DNA of 64,000 nucleotides from Agrypnia vestita (Eukaryota; Arthropoda; Insecta; Trichoptera; Phryganeidae): assembly GCA_016648135.1 (NCBI GenBank), contig JADDOH010000283.1:26607-90606 (forward strand), written 5' to 3'. The position numbers and the translations under genes are program-made. A model generated the notes under the pieces. The model did no database searches. It saw only the letters and a program-made list of their open reading frames with translations, and was not told the DNA's origin. Below are positions 33,668 to 44,847 of the stretch, in pieces (position 1 is the first letter of the stretch; the number at the start of each line of letters is the position of its first letter).

Positions 33668-33945
33668 CAACTAGCTGCGACCCGTCAAAAATGGCGGAAC
33701 ATTGTTTCGCGTCTTTGCTAAGCCTATTATATATTCATAGAATCTTTTTGGCGCTCCACGGAAAAACGTCCGTAGCGACATGCGTTGAATGACCGGTTCG
33801 GTTTAGGTAGCCCGTTATTTAAGCCCCATCTCTGTCCGTTTTATTTCGTTTTTTGAGCCGTGAATTCGAACAAAATTACGGACGTTACACGAAGTTACGA
33901 GGACAGACGGACGGAAGGACGGACAGACAACGAAAAGTAAATGTT
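33668..33945 (+). repeat. tRNA-headed SINE, family S3, copy 2
   Basis: It begins CTAGCTGCGACCCGTCAAAA, continues with GCGTCTTTGCTAAGCC, and ends with GGACAGACGGACGGAAGGAC and CAGACAACGAAAAGTAAATG. It is in the same layout as copies 1 and 3, opposite strand. Confidence 0.65.
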
Positions 33946-34296
33946 GTGGTATGACTTCCTTCTTTTTTACAATATATTGTCGAGGGATCGTGGTTGTGAC
34001 AAGCAAATAAAACACTAAAAATATTTAACCTTTTACTTATTACACAAAGTCATTGGACATGAATTTAATTGGAGCCTATTCTTAAATTCTCACTAAATGT
34101 TTCCAGAATCTTCGCTGCACTTTTTATCGAATTTAGTAATTCGCACTTATAATCAATCTTTATTTTAATCTGGTTGAAAGAATTCTATGACTTAAAAATC
34201 AAAGATTATATTAGTCATTTAAAAAAATAACGCAATAATCCATCGGTGGTATAATTAAATTAATGGACCAGAAAGGAAAATGCTAGGACCTATTTA

Positions 34297-34571
34297 TCTA
34301 TACTAATTTATAAAGAGGTAAAGTTCGTAAGTTTGGATGTAGGAGGTAATCTCCGAAACTATTCGTCCGTTTTCAAAATTTTTTTCAACAATATTTAGAA
34401 TGGTTTTTCAGGGTTTAATTGCATTAAATTATTTAAAGGCGAGGTAATGCGCGCGTGTCACTGTCAACTGGGCCAAAACCGAGGAGAGAAAGATACCAAA
34501 TGAGTTGTATGGCGCGGACCTCTGGATATCGTATTCGTGGCGTAGTTACGCAACGGTTTTCTTGTTTATCT
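34297..34571 (+). mobile_element. Helitron 5' end
   Basis: It starts TCTATACTAATTTATAAAGA then GGTAAAGTTCGTAAGTTTGG, the standard 5' terminus of lepidopteran Helitrons. No matching CTAG hairpin end was found downstream. A PLE insertion follows at 34584. Confidence 0.7.
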
Positions 34572-34583
34572 ATATTTATTCAT

Positions 34584-35070
34584 ATTTCGAAATTTTCGTG
34601 ATTAACTTTGTGGAAGTTCATTGTAAATAACTATGAATAGAACACAACGTTGTTTACTTCACACAGTGACAGTTTAATTAAACAAATTAATTAAAACGTT
34701 TTCAGTAATATACTAACTTAAGACTAGAAGACATTTTATCTACTCCATGGGGCCGGGAGTTGTCGGGAGCGGGGGAGGGGCAGGCGGAAAGTGAAAGTGG
34801 TTGCTGGGAGGGGCTAGTATGGTAAGAAGGGGGGATGTAATAAGTGGTGTTTGTATGTTTAAGGCCTTATCATTATTTAGATGAATTTCTATATTTTCCA
34901 AGATGTCCAATTTCTTTCCTTCTTGTCTTCTATGTCTTCTAGTCTTAAGTTAGTATATTACTGAAGATGATGCAGTAAGCATCGAAATTTAATTAATTTA
35001 ATTTTTAATTAATTTATTTAATTAAACTGTCATAGTGTGAAGTAAACAACGTTGTGTTCTATTCATAGTT
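34584..35070. mobile_element. Fold-back Penelope-like element with 12-bp target duplication
   Basis: ATATTTATTCAT at 34572-34583 recurs at 35071-35082. Inside, about 34625-34733 and 34925-35067 are inverted copies (ACACAACGTTGTTTACTTCA, AGTAATATACTAACTTAAGA). Between them is a G-rich/pyrimidine-rich stretch, the complement of the C-rich part seen before the motif at 11 kb. PLEs are known to insert with inverted pseudo-LTR arms and 10-15 bp duplications. Confidence 0.6.
34961..34987 (+). ncRNA. Hammerhead-like structured motif, locus 3
   Basis: CTGAAGA, spacer T, stem GATGC/GCATC (loop AGTAA), then GAAA and AT-rich palindromic sequence. The left arm of the same fold-back lacks about 21 bp covering exactly this hairpin. 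Confidence 0.45.
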
Positions 35071-35159
35071 ATATTTATTCATTTTGTATTCCCTTATGAC
35101 TTTATGTCTTGTTTATATTGTTTCTTTTTTTGTCAAATTAATTTGCAATAGCATTTGAT

Positions 35160-35473
35160 GGTGGTTCTTATTTCTCTAGCGACCCCTTCGCCCCATAAGC
35201 CTTCACACCAGCGGGTCGCTCCGGGCTAAACGGGGTGTGCAAGAACTCCGATTTGGGGTTTGTTTCAGCGCATGGGGATGTTCTGCAGCAAATTCGGCGG
35301 GTTAATGAGATACGTAAACCATTCATCGGAGGATTGTCACCGCAGCACACATCTGGCGCAGGGTGGTAAAACGGCATTTTATCTGCAAATCTTCAAGTGG
35401 ACCAGCGCGATAGACGGATTTGTAAAGGGGTTGTTAGCTTGTAAAGGGAAACTAAAAGTCTGCGGGTTGGTGG
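35160..35473. other. GC-richer unique stretch, function unknown
   Basis: The plus frame 35260-35484 (74 codons) and a minus frame have no recognisable domain. It is interrupted by an hAT element at 35482 that duplicated 8 bp of it; the sequence continues after 36320. Confidence 0.3.
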
Positions 35474-35481
35474 CAGTACGG

Positions 35482-36311
35482 TAGTGATGGGTCCGCTCTG
35501 TACTCACTACTACAACGTAGTACTACACTACATTGAAATGCACACTTCGCACATTTTGATGTGTAGTGCACACTACAAACTACAAACACCAAAGTTATTG
35601 AAAGTATAAACTTCAAATAGTACACTTCATTTCAAAGCGAATACTACAAAAGTACATACACTACAAAGTTATCGAAAGTATGAGAAACATACTTTAAATA
35701 GTGCATTTTTTACGTGAAATTTTTGGAAAGTTGATGTAGATATATGAAGAAATCTCTGGAATTTGTAACAACCCCCCCCCCATGGTTTGAAAAATTTTGG
35801 GACCAATGAAGAAATTTTTGGGAAGTTGATGTAGCTGAACGAAGAAATCTCTGGAAACTGTAACAACCCCCCCCCTCAATTTTTTGGAATCGAATGAAGA
35901 AATCTGGCTGGCGACCTTTTTTTTTTAGGTCGCCAAATGTATCTTAAATATTTTTCTCGTTGACCTTTTTTTTTTTAAAGCTCGCCAAATTTTTATTTGG
36001 GAAAAAAATATTAACTCACTCAACTATTAGTACTATATTACTTCATTTCATTACACTTCACTTCAATAATACTACAATTACTTCATTTCGTTACTTCACT
36101 TCATTAATACTACAATTACTTCATTACATTACTTCACTTCATTAATACTACAATTACTTTACTTCATTTACCTCACTTCATTTCGTAGTACTACAATTAC
36201 TTCACTTCAAGTAGTTTTTACTACAATTGTAGTGTACACTTTGTAGTCTTCAAACTGGTGAACGTGTGTGTGTTGTAGTCTTTATTTTGAAATGTAGTTT
36301 TCCCTTCGCTA
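35482..36311 (+). mobile_element. Non-autonomous hAT element with 8-bp target duplication
   Basis: CAGTACGG at 35474-35481 recurs at 36312-36319. Termini TAGTGATGGG and the complement of the right end TAGCGAAGGG match at 8 of 10 bases, and 8-bp duplications are diagnostic of hAT. The interior has two ~100-bp tandem units each ending in a C9-C10 run (near 35770 and 35867) and a run of ~40-bp ACTTCATT-type repeats (36020-36190). No transposase. Confidence 0.85.
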
Positions 36312-36716
36312 CAGTACGGACATCCCGGAATGAATCGAGTGTACTACATGTTCTTTGTCGTCGTTCGTATGTTCAGGATGTGTTTTAATCAACCTCTTTA
36401 CGGTTATAATTGATTGTTAGGATTATTGATTGTATTATTAAGGAACTTTTATAAAACATTATGTTTTACGTTAATTGTTAAAATACAGGTACTTCCAAGG
36501 TGAGAAATCAATAAGGACATTAGACAGCAATTCTGAGCTTATAGAGGGGTGAAGAAGGCATACTGAGGTATCTTAATAGGCAAAGTGGGGTATATCAGGG
36601 TTTTCGTTCAATATTCTTTAACTGTACATCATTTTAAATAATAAAAATTATTATCCCACTACATCGGCGATTATATAATAATATAAATATTGTTGCTCTG
36701 CTCCTGATGATGATAA

Positions 36717-37012
36717 TCAAACATAATAATTTCGTTGTCTGTCCGTCCGTCCGTTCGTCCATTTGTCTGTCTGTCTGTCCGTCCGTAACTTTGTGTATCG
36801 TCCATAATTTCGTTCGAATTCATGGCTAAAAAAACAAATTAAACGGCCGGAGATGTCGTTTGAACCCCGAGCCAGTAAACCTGGACCGGCCGCTCTACGC
36901 ATGTTGCTACGGCCACTTCTACGTGGACCGCCAATTATATTATAAGTTACTATAAATGTATACTAGGGCATAGCAAAGACGCGAACTAATGTTCCGTTGG
37001 GTTGCAGCTAGT
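36717..37012 (-). repeat. tRNA-headed SINE, family S3, copy 3
   Basis: On the minus strand: TAACTAGCTGCAACCC, GCGTCTTTGCTATGCCCTAG, a tRNA-like block (CGGCCGGTCCAGGTTTACTG, GGGGTTCAAACGACATC), then the GACAGACAGACAAATGGACG simple tail. The frame 36717-36902 is chance. Confidence 0.65.
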
Positions 37013-37056
37013 TATTTGATTTAGCTAGTTGGATAGGTTTATTCTTCCTCTTCTTT

Positions 37057-37280
37057 TCATGCCCTATCCGTTCAACGGACGTTGGCTATCGTGTTGGCTA
37101 TAACATCTCTACAGTAGACTGGCCAAACCACTGTCTCAGGTTTTTCAGCCACGACCTTCTCTTTCTTCCAGGGCTCCGACTTCCGGCAATCTTTCCCTGC
37201 ATTATGAGATTGAAGATCTCGTACTTCTTTGGATGTTTCGTCACATTATAAGGAAATTTAATGCATGAAAACAAATCCAT
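37057..37280 (-). pseudogene. LINE C-terminal fragment (family related to 6022)
   Basis: The minus strand reads KYEIFNLIMQGKIAGSRSPG, RKRRSWLKNLRQWFGQSTVE, matching the GKIEGRRG-x-GRR-x-SWLRN block of the LINE at 6353-9314. Truncated at both ends. Confidence 0.75.
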
Positions 37281-37863
37281 TGTGTATCTACATTGTATGT
37301 AATTATTTTCAATATTGGTTCTACAATAATTTAAAATAATAATAAATATATCTAACTGCTGTATTAAATAATAACATTATCGATTCAAAAATATTATTCA
37401 TTATTGGCTCCTTCACTCAGCCAGCACTGAAGCTGTAACTGTTGTATTATTTCAAGATGTATTGTTTTATATGGTTGCTTAGTTACAGAAGTAACTGAAG
37501 TGATGATTTGACGAGATCTCAGCTCCATATTTTCCCTCATCCATCGTCATTAGGGGCTTGGCGTACGACAGTTACTGGTTTAGAAGTTCTTCTTTCTGGG
37601 CCCCAGTGATGTTCCTGAAACAAATAAACAAAAAAACGAGAATGCAATACTGCTTCTGAACGAATTGTTTAGTAATGTAGTGCGTAGATTATGAGGCACG
37701 ATCATCTTGGATATGCAGTGTTACGGAAGAATGTCCAACATACCACGGACAGACATCATAGCAAAGACAAAAATGTTGACAAACAAATATTGACTCAAAG
37801 AATAATAAAGTGTCTCTAGCCAACTAGAATTTACCGAAAAGGCAAATTGTAGTTGGCCAGAAA

Positions 37864-38560
37864 GCAGTGAGAACATTGAAGCGTGACATTTAAATAAGCA
37901 CACTTATATTTTAAAACAAACTCGAATTAAAAGATATATACAGGGTTATTTGTAAAACATTAATAACTTCGCAGGACTATACTCCTGCCTTGATTACGAG
38001 TCGAAAATGTTCAAGCTATCATGACCCAATATCAATAGTTATGGAGATATGCAACATCAAAGTTTGCATTTTTTTTCAATATTTCTAGATATAATGAATC
38101 ATTACAGTAACAAATATCAATTACGAAAAATTCATTCGTTTCAATACAAGTTAAATAAAATACCAATTGGAATGTTTTCCAATTGGAATTCGAAGGTTTT
38201 TATTTTTTTATTTGACTTGTATTAAAGAGAATGAATTTTTCATACTCGATATAAGTTACTGTAATGGTAGTCCAACGTTTTACAAAAAATAAGTCAGAAA
38301 TATTGAAAAAAAAATGCAAATTTTGATGTCGCATATCTCCTTAACTATTGATATTAGGTTATAATAGCTTGAACATTTTCGACACATTATGAAGGCAGGA
38401 GAATAGGCCTGCGAGGTTATTAATGTTTTCCAAATAACCCTGTATATCTCGTAATATTCCTATAGCAATTATTATAATATTACTGACATTTTAATAAATC
38501 ATTGGATTTTGTCACATAAATGTTTTTTCCAAAATATATGTTTATGTAAAAGTCACGCTA
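37864..38560. mobile_element. GCAGTGAGAA TIR element carrying a nested MITE
   Basis: GCAGTGAGAACATTGAAGCG at 37865 and TATGTAAAAGTCACGCT at the right match the element at 22253-22463. The 502-bp CAGGG MITE (37941-38442) lies in its middle at the position that reads ATATATATCTCG in the empty copy. Confidence 0.7.
37941..38442. mobile_element. CAGGG fold-back MITE, complete copy
   Basis: It starts CAGGGTTATTTGTAAAACAT, ends with the complement, and is flanked by TATA on both sides (37937-37940, 38443-38446). The 502 bp form two ~240-bp arms around CCAATTGGAATGTTTTCCAA. Non-coding. Confidence 0.85.
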
Positions 38561-39576
38561 GATACAGATCTGTACGCGTAGAATGTTTATAATTGTTTTT
38601 ACAAGAATCTCAGGATAAGGAAAATTGTTTCATTTTCAAACTTGTAAAAGTAATAGGAGGAATAATTTCCAGTAACTTCGGAAAAAATGTTGAAATGATA
38701 TATGAAATGAACAAATCCACCGCGCAGGTGTCCTTATTATCAAAGGCATTGCGCTGTCAATGTAAAAAGCTGGTAAACACATTAATTACTTGCACTGTTA
38801 AAATATTTTTTTTTCCCAAAAAGCATGGTAATCTTTTTAACAATCTGTCGGTAATCCAACCAATTCTATCGGCTGATTAATGTAATTTATTATCAGTCTA
38901 TTTCAGTGACTTTTAGTATATTAAATTTAGCCCAGTAAAAATCTGACGCTGTGATTTCGATTGGAAAGTAATTGTTCGATATTTCAAATCCATTTCCTCA
39001 GGAGCTTCAGGCACACAGCCTCCAACATCCGGCACGTGTGGGACGGTCGCCGGAAATAGGTTGTTTTATCTGCGCGCCACGTTTGATGTTCGAGAACACC
39101 TACGTATGATATTTTTATTTCAAAAAATTTGAACGCGTACGTGTTATTCATTTTCTGAGTAATAGTATATGTACACATACTAGGTAGGTAGTGTAAGATT
39201 TTTATTTATAAATCAAATTCTTAATACAGTATATCGCATCCCTAGTCTTGGATATGACATGTCAAAATTGAAAGCATTATGGACTAACTGGTCAAAAAAT
39301 ATCACAATTTTAAACGAACTGTAAAAGTAAGACAGAAAATACTGTTTTAATAAGTCATAATTCATAATATTTGATAGTACGAGACAATTATATGTTTCGC
39401 TTAATAGTCTCGAATTTTAATAAATTTTTTGTTGCAATATATTTATATTTGTATGTATTAGCAACAGAAGACAAAGTTTATCACAAAATATTTTATAACA
39501 AGTCAAACCCAAAACTAATTTTATGTCAAATTTTAAATTAAATTAAATTTAATTTAAAAAAAATGTTAAATTAATT
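38561..39576. other. AT-rich DNA, nothing recognised
   Basis: A 95-codon frame at 38593-38880 has no domain and AT-driven composition. A GC-richer patch is at 38995-39080. Confidence 0.35.
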
Positions 39577-39900
39577 TAAAGCGGCGGTTACGTCGGCGGA
39601 TTTTACTGCGACTTCTCTCAAGGGTTGAATCAGTGTCGTTAGAACCCTTGAGAGAAGTCGCAGTAAAATCCGCCGACGTAACTAGTACATATTGCACACT
39701 GGCGACCTCTATTGTAGAAGAAGAGAACACTCCACAACAAAGTGCATACAATTCACGCCCTAAAAAGCAGCACGTAATCAGTCCGACCTCTATCTCCGCG
39801 GGTAAAGGTCGTCCTCCTGATGACGTTGGATAAGTATCCAACGAAACGTCGAGATTCGCTTCTCGCTAATACATACGGTGCGTATAAAATATCCGAAATT
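39577..39900 (+). mobile_element. Penelope-like terminal region with perfect hairpin and structured motif, locus 4
   Basis: About 39583-39625 and 39640-39682 are perfect inverted repeats (TACGTCGGCGGATTTTACTG, ACTTCTCTCAAGGGTT). After about 130 bp, CTGATGA (39817-39823), spacer C, stem GTTGGAT/ATCCAAC, GAAA, then ACGT-C. This copy has the classical CTGATGA form and the GAAACGTC of hammerheads, flanked by CTC/GAG that could start helix I. Confidence 0.5.
39817..39850 (+). ncRNA. Hammerhead-like structured motif, locus 4
   Basis: The closest of the seven to the hammerhead consensus: CTGATGA...GAAACGTC with a 7-bp stem and AAGT loop. Confidence 0.5.
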
Positions 39901-40004
39901 ACAGTTAAATATGTCTAATGACCGTAGTAACAACCTTAACTTTTTAATGTTTTAATTCAATTATTTATTTTTTATTATTTACTTTAAAACGTTTTTTATG
40001 TTAG

Positions 40005-40080
40005 GTATATAAAAATCCTTGTAACTTTCTTGTACTGTAAAAGCCCATTAGGAAGTTGATTAATAAATAAATAAATAAAA
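40005..40080 (+). repeat. LINE 3' tail (AATA repeat)
   Basis: GTTAGGTATATAAAAATCCT, AAAAGCCCATTAGGAAGTTG and ATTAATAAATAAATAAATAA are shared with the tail at 54885-54975. Confidence 0.6.
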
Positions 40081-41390
40081 AATATTTTTATAAAATATAA
40101 AATCAAGAAAGCCAATGATAACTTTAACATTTTTTTGATATTACGAATGTTTTTTTTCTTTTTATATATTTACTTAAAATTATTCAATTATTCTTACCTC
40201 ATTTCAAAATGTTCTTACGTAAAGAAGTGTATGAACAACAACTGTTCTGCATGTTTCGAGTTTTTTTATGAATAAATAATACACCTTAAATTTCATCCAT
40301 TAACCATCTGGTCTGTTTTCTTGTATGTCAGAAATTGCTCTACATTGAATAAAATGAAATTTTAAATATAATGTGAATTCATATAAAAAAATATTCCCCT
40401 ATGTGTTACCTTAATTTTATTATTAATTAAATGAATTAATTTAAGAGTGATGTATTTAGTCCATGTAATATAATTTTCTCTGCCACAATTGATTCAATAC
40501 TGGTCAAACTCGGTACATAATAATACATAATAATAAACACGCATACATAATTAGGTTCAGTAACAGTAATTACATTATCGCTATTGCGTAAAATACCAAA
40601 GAGAAGTGGAATCAAATATAATGGAATTTTGTCATATATGTATGTGGGTTATTTTTCCCACTGGAAAGTACGAGTATATTAAACATCCCTTATGTATAGT
40701 ATTGAGATAATTATTTTAAAAATGACAAACGAATGAAACTGCCCTCCGAAATGATTAGGTTAAATTCATATGCGAAGGTCAAGATGGCGTGCAGGGAGTT
40801 AATTATGAATGAATCAAAAGCTTGCATGTTAATTACTTCCTCTATTTTTATATTTTATGTATATATATTTGCACTAGATTTAGTATATGTGTATCTTATA
40901 TCTTTTTTTAATATTTTCACTGGGATATAGGTACTGGGATATAGATAAGAAGAACATTTCTTTGTTTTTATGTTGTTTTATATAATAAAACATTGATAAG
41001 AGAAGCCTACCGATACCAAAATAGGTTAGTTGGATCTCTGTGATAAAAAAACGGCATTCGATAATCATATTATAAGAATTGAGATAGGTATTTGACGTTA
41101 AAATTTTATTATGAAAAATATGAATGCATATACGATATACGTGTCTGTATTTTTAGTTTTAACATTCTTAATACTACATCGTTTTTCATCGTTACAAAAA
41201 TTGTTGATAGACTTAATGTGGTATAAAATAAATAATAACAATAAAAATACTTTGCTTAAATTATTTTAATAAATCAAAAATATAAATATATGACAAGCAA
41301 CTGATTTCTTGAAATTTTTAATGCTTAAAAATATTGCTGAGGGTGGCAAAATAATATTGTAAATAACGGCAGACAGTTAACGTAAAAACG
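40081..41390. other. AT-rich DNA, nothing recognised
   Basis: Only short chance frames are present. Confidence 0.4.
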
Positions 41391-41397
41391 TCTTCGT

Positions 41398-41512
41398 CCT
41401 CTCTTTCTGGCGCCGTCAACACTTGCACTATATAATCTTTCTTACCATTCTTTCCTCATTCATTCGCTCAACATGCCCAAACCACCTGAGCGACCCTATT
41501 TTTATTCTATGT
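41398..41512 (-). pseudogene. LINE RT C-terminal fragment
   Basis: The minus strand encodes IKIGSLRWFGHVERMNEERM then VRKII and continues to a GARKRG-like end, the same family and region as 30737-31147. Confidence 0.75.
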
Positions 41513-41675
41513 ATTGATCTCGTGATGACTATATTCCTTCAATCGACAGATTTCTTCTGAGTGGTTTATCTAAATTTGTTTTAATACTTAACTTTATTGA
41601 CAAATAAATGGGGATTCATTAAAAAGTTATAAAAGAAAATTCAACAACCTGTTTGAATGATTCAGTGTTGAACGT

Positions 41676-41750
41676 ACCAAAATAAACGGAAAATTTAAAT
41701 ATTTTGGAACGTATCTGATATCTCGATACGAGATTTTATTTACATAAAAG
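41676..41750 (+). pseudogene. Short LINE fragment
   Basis: The plus strand reads KINGKFKYFGTYLISRYE, equivalent to the RVTKFKYLGSILAED region of the LINE at 6353. Confidence 0.5.
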
Positions 41751-41820
41751 ATTTCAATTACATCTAGGGAAATTTGAAAGGAAATTGACACTATTACAAT
41801 TAAAAAAATATATGTATATT

Positions 41821-42069
41821 CTAAAGGTTATTTACTATAAAAATAATAATTGGTATGGCTCGGCAATTGAAGGCAGTAATCCTCCAGAATGGAGGGATGA
41901 AGCCTGTAATTGCTGACAATTTGTTCCTCTCCAGCCTGCGCAGACTGAGAACCTCCAGGACTAATGGAACCGCTTCATCGCCAGATGTTCTGATGTTCGT
42001 GTACTCAACGATCCCAACGGTTGCTTTTGTATGACGAAATTTGGACGCCTGAGATTTGTAACTCTTCAA
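41821..42069 (-). other. Open frame without recognisable homology
   Basis: 82 codons; it starts with MKSYKSQASKFRHTKATVGI. It is slightly GC-richer than its flanks and its composition is protein-like, but no domain is recognised. It could be a LINE or transposase relic, or chance. Confidence 0.2.
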
Positions 42070-42114
42070 ATATTTTGAGACGAGATGGACTCATCAACAC
42101 GTGAAAGTATTGAA

Positions 42115-42257
42115 TTTATATTCCAAGGTTTTGATCATTTTACTTGACCTGTATCAAAGCGAATGAATTTTTAATATTAATATTTTAAATATTTTAAAAA
42201 GAGATTAGCCAGATATATGAAAAAAAAATACAAACTTGGAGGCTCATCTCCGTAACT
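42115..42257 (+). mobile_element. CAGGG MITE relic interrupted at 42258
   Basis: TTTTACTTGACCTGTATCAA, GCGAATGAATTTTTAATA and GGCTCATCTCCGTAACT follow the right half of the complete MITE. It resumes at 43426 with AACTATCGAAATTC, matching the family's CTTAACTATTGATATT. Confidence 0.6.
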
Positions 42258-43425
42258 GGGTCATTCTCTTTTTTGTTGTAGTTAAACTGTCCCTGCTCGT
42301 TTTCGTGACGTAGTGGTATTTAAAAATGTTATTTTTTTTTGTTTAATAATATAGGTTTGATGATACCTTCTCATAATAATATCATCTCATCAGTTTTAGA
42401 AACTGTAAAGAAATGAGGTTTTAATTGTATTTAATGAGCCTGGGGCCGCGTCTCATATATGCGACGGAGCGCGACTGTCCCCAGGGGCCGCGTCGCATAT
42501 ATGCGACAGGCACAAAATAAATTATTTATCGACGGCCGCGTATCGAATTTGAAAAACGTAATTTTTTCCCAATAGACAAATCCTGTTGTGACCTGTCGTT
42601 CCATTTTCAACTCAAAAACATCACGGATTATATTTTAAATCAACAATCAAAACAGAAGTTTTTCTGCCGTCAAAATCGTATAGAATTGTTATAGATGGCG
42701 CCCCGATCGCGTGTTGTGCAATCGAAATTCAAATATTCCATCGTCAAGGTCACGTGCAATGTGCGCGGGAAATACGATTTATTTTTTCGATTTTCGATTT
42801 ATTTGTACACGTATATACAAATATATACGATATGTTTTGCGATATTTGTCAGTTTTTGTTGGTTTATGATTCAATTGAATACTTATAGTGATTTATTAAC
42901 AAAAATACACGCAATTTTGTTGCGTTTATTTGAAATATGTTTGTGTGTGAAAGTGTATCATATTTATGTGTTATGAGTGCGATGTCCCGTCGTGTGCCGT
43001 GCCATGCAACAACATAACCACATAGAAGAAGATTATTATTATTAATAGTAGTGTTGTCTCTAATAAACAAATAAAAAATAATTATTATTTTTCAGAAAAT
43101 GTTGCGCTGGCAACATTATCGAAATTCAAAAAAGATTATTTTTTTACTTAAATGATAAAAAAAATCATTGCATTTCGACACTTACGATAAAATAATATGA
43201 ATGTGTGTGTGTTTTTTTAATATACGCATGTTTTCATGGTTTTTTCGTAAAAAGAAAAATCACAAAAAATTCAGAAAATTTCCGGCCCTTGCCTATATAT
43301 TGCTTTGGAATTTTTTAAGCCCTCAAAAAGTTAATATATAATAAGAAATAATTTATGTCGTCACAGAGTAGATTATTATTGTTGGAATTTTGTACCAAAC
43401 AAGACAATAAAAAAGAGAATGACCC
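42258..43425. mobile_element. 1.17-kb TIR element, termini GGGTCATTCTC, 4-bp target duplication
   Basis: GGGTCATTCTCTTTTTTGTT at the left is matched by the complement of AACAAGACAATAAAAAAGAG-AATGACCC at the right, flanked by AACT (42254-42257 and 43426-43429). Comparison with intact CAGGG MITE copies confirms the empty site. The interior has two GGCCGCGT(C/T)(G/T)CATATATGCGAC direct repeats (42443-42507). The 93-codon frame at 42695 has no domain. Superfamily undetermined; 4-bp duplications occur in piggyBac and Sola groups. Confidence 0.7.
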
Positions 43426-43429
43426 AACT

Positions 43430-44045
43430 ATCGAAATTCTACCCAAAACGTAAATAATATCTTCTATTCAAAATCGAATGCAGAAGACTCCCCCAAAGCT
43501 TTTGCTACTAGCTAGCTTGTGTTTCCTCTGTCTTGTGCTGCTTCCTTATGAGTTAATCAGTCCAGACCCATTCTGTTTGCACTAATTACATACATACAGA
43601 TTTTATTGCGATCCTAATTAATAGTTATAACTAATAGTTTATACTCTACGAAAATTACATAGTTATCTACATATAAACATAAGTTAACACTTTTCTACTC
43701 TCACATATCCTATATTTATATCTCTATATTTATAAATGGAAAAGATGGTATATTTTAACTGTTTCTTTTTGTGAATGATAAATTCGACTTTGTGTTGATA
43801 ATGAAATGTTCTTATTATCGGGACATTTTATCTTTATTTGTATTCACAAGCATATAATTTTTACATACAATTCGTACTATATATTGTCTAGCTAGAAAAA
43901 ATGTGTTGAGAATAATTACAAAAGTTACAAGTAATTAATTTTAAGTAACGAATACAATTATTGCTGTTAAGCTTATGACTTTCACAATATTTCCTTTTTA
44001 CGTTAAATATAGGTACCTACACAGTTTTATTGTAATTTAAAGGGA
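43430..44045. other. AT-rich DNA, nothing recognised
   Basis: No supported feature. Confidence 0.4.
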
Positions 44046-44633
44046 AATTTAATAAATTTGCTATTATGATCATTAAAATGGATGGAATATGACTGTTTTC
44101 TCTATTTGAGTTTAATTAAATACTATGCTTTACTGTTCAAGTTTCGAGAGAAAAACTCGTGTAGGAAAATATTAAACGTTTAAGGCTGCACATTCACTGC
44201 ATGTGTATATTTCGGCGTTTTTTTTACGAAAATATGTGTTTTAATTATTTATTTATATCGGAATGTATATTTTAGACTGCATTTTTTAAGGCAATAACTT
44301 AGAAAGAACCTTTGTTCTTATATAAAAGTAATAAACTGAACATTATTTACAATCATTAAGAAAATATAAGCATTAATTGCTTTACTCACTAAATAAAAGT
44401 TAGTTTTTTTTAATAAAAATACCTCAATTATCTATTATTTAAAAATAAAAATTCCAAAGTGTGAAATATACCAATAAATATCGTTGGCAATATAAATAAA
44501 TAATAAAAACCCAAATTTTTATAAAAAAACGCCGAAATATGCATTTTCAGTGAAAGTCCAGTCTTAATTTAACTCAAGTAGATCAAACATAGTTATATTC
44601 CATCTATTTTAATGATCGTCATGAAATTTCTCA
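44046..44633. mobile_element. Fold-back element, ~590 bp
   Basis: ATGATCATTAAAATGGATGG (44067) pairs with CCATCTATTTTAATGATCGT (44600), and ATATTTCGGCGTTTTTTTTA (44207) pairs with ATAAAAAAACGCCGAAATAT (44520). The left arm has about 85 bp extra between these blocks. Non-coding. Confidence 0.65.
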
Positions 44634-44847
44634 ACAATGTTAAATCTGCAATGCCGGTTCAATCAATTATAGAAATTTGCTATTATTTTATTAAAAAAAA
44701 GTATTTGTATTTTTTTTTGCTAATATAGATAAGTAGATTGATTCCAGTTATCAATATATTATTATGCGTAATGTATCACAATAATCATTTTATTAAGATA
44801 CTATTTGATACAGGTTTTGATAAAACAATTTGCAGTTACACGTTTAA

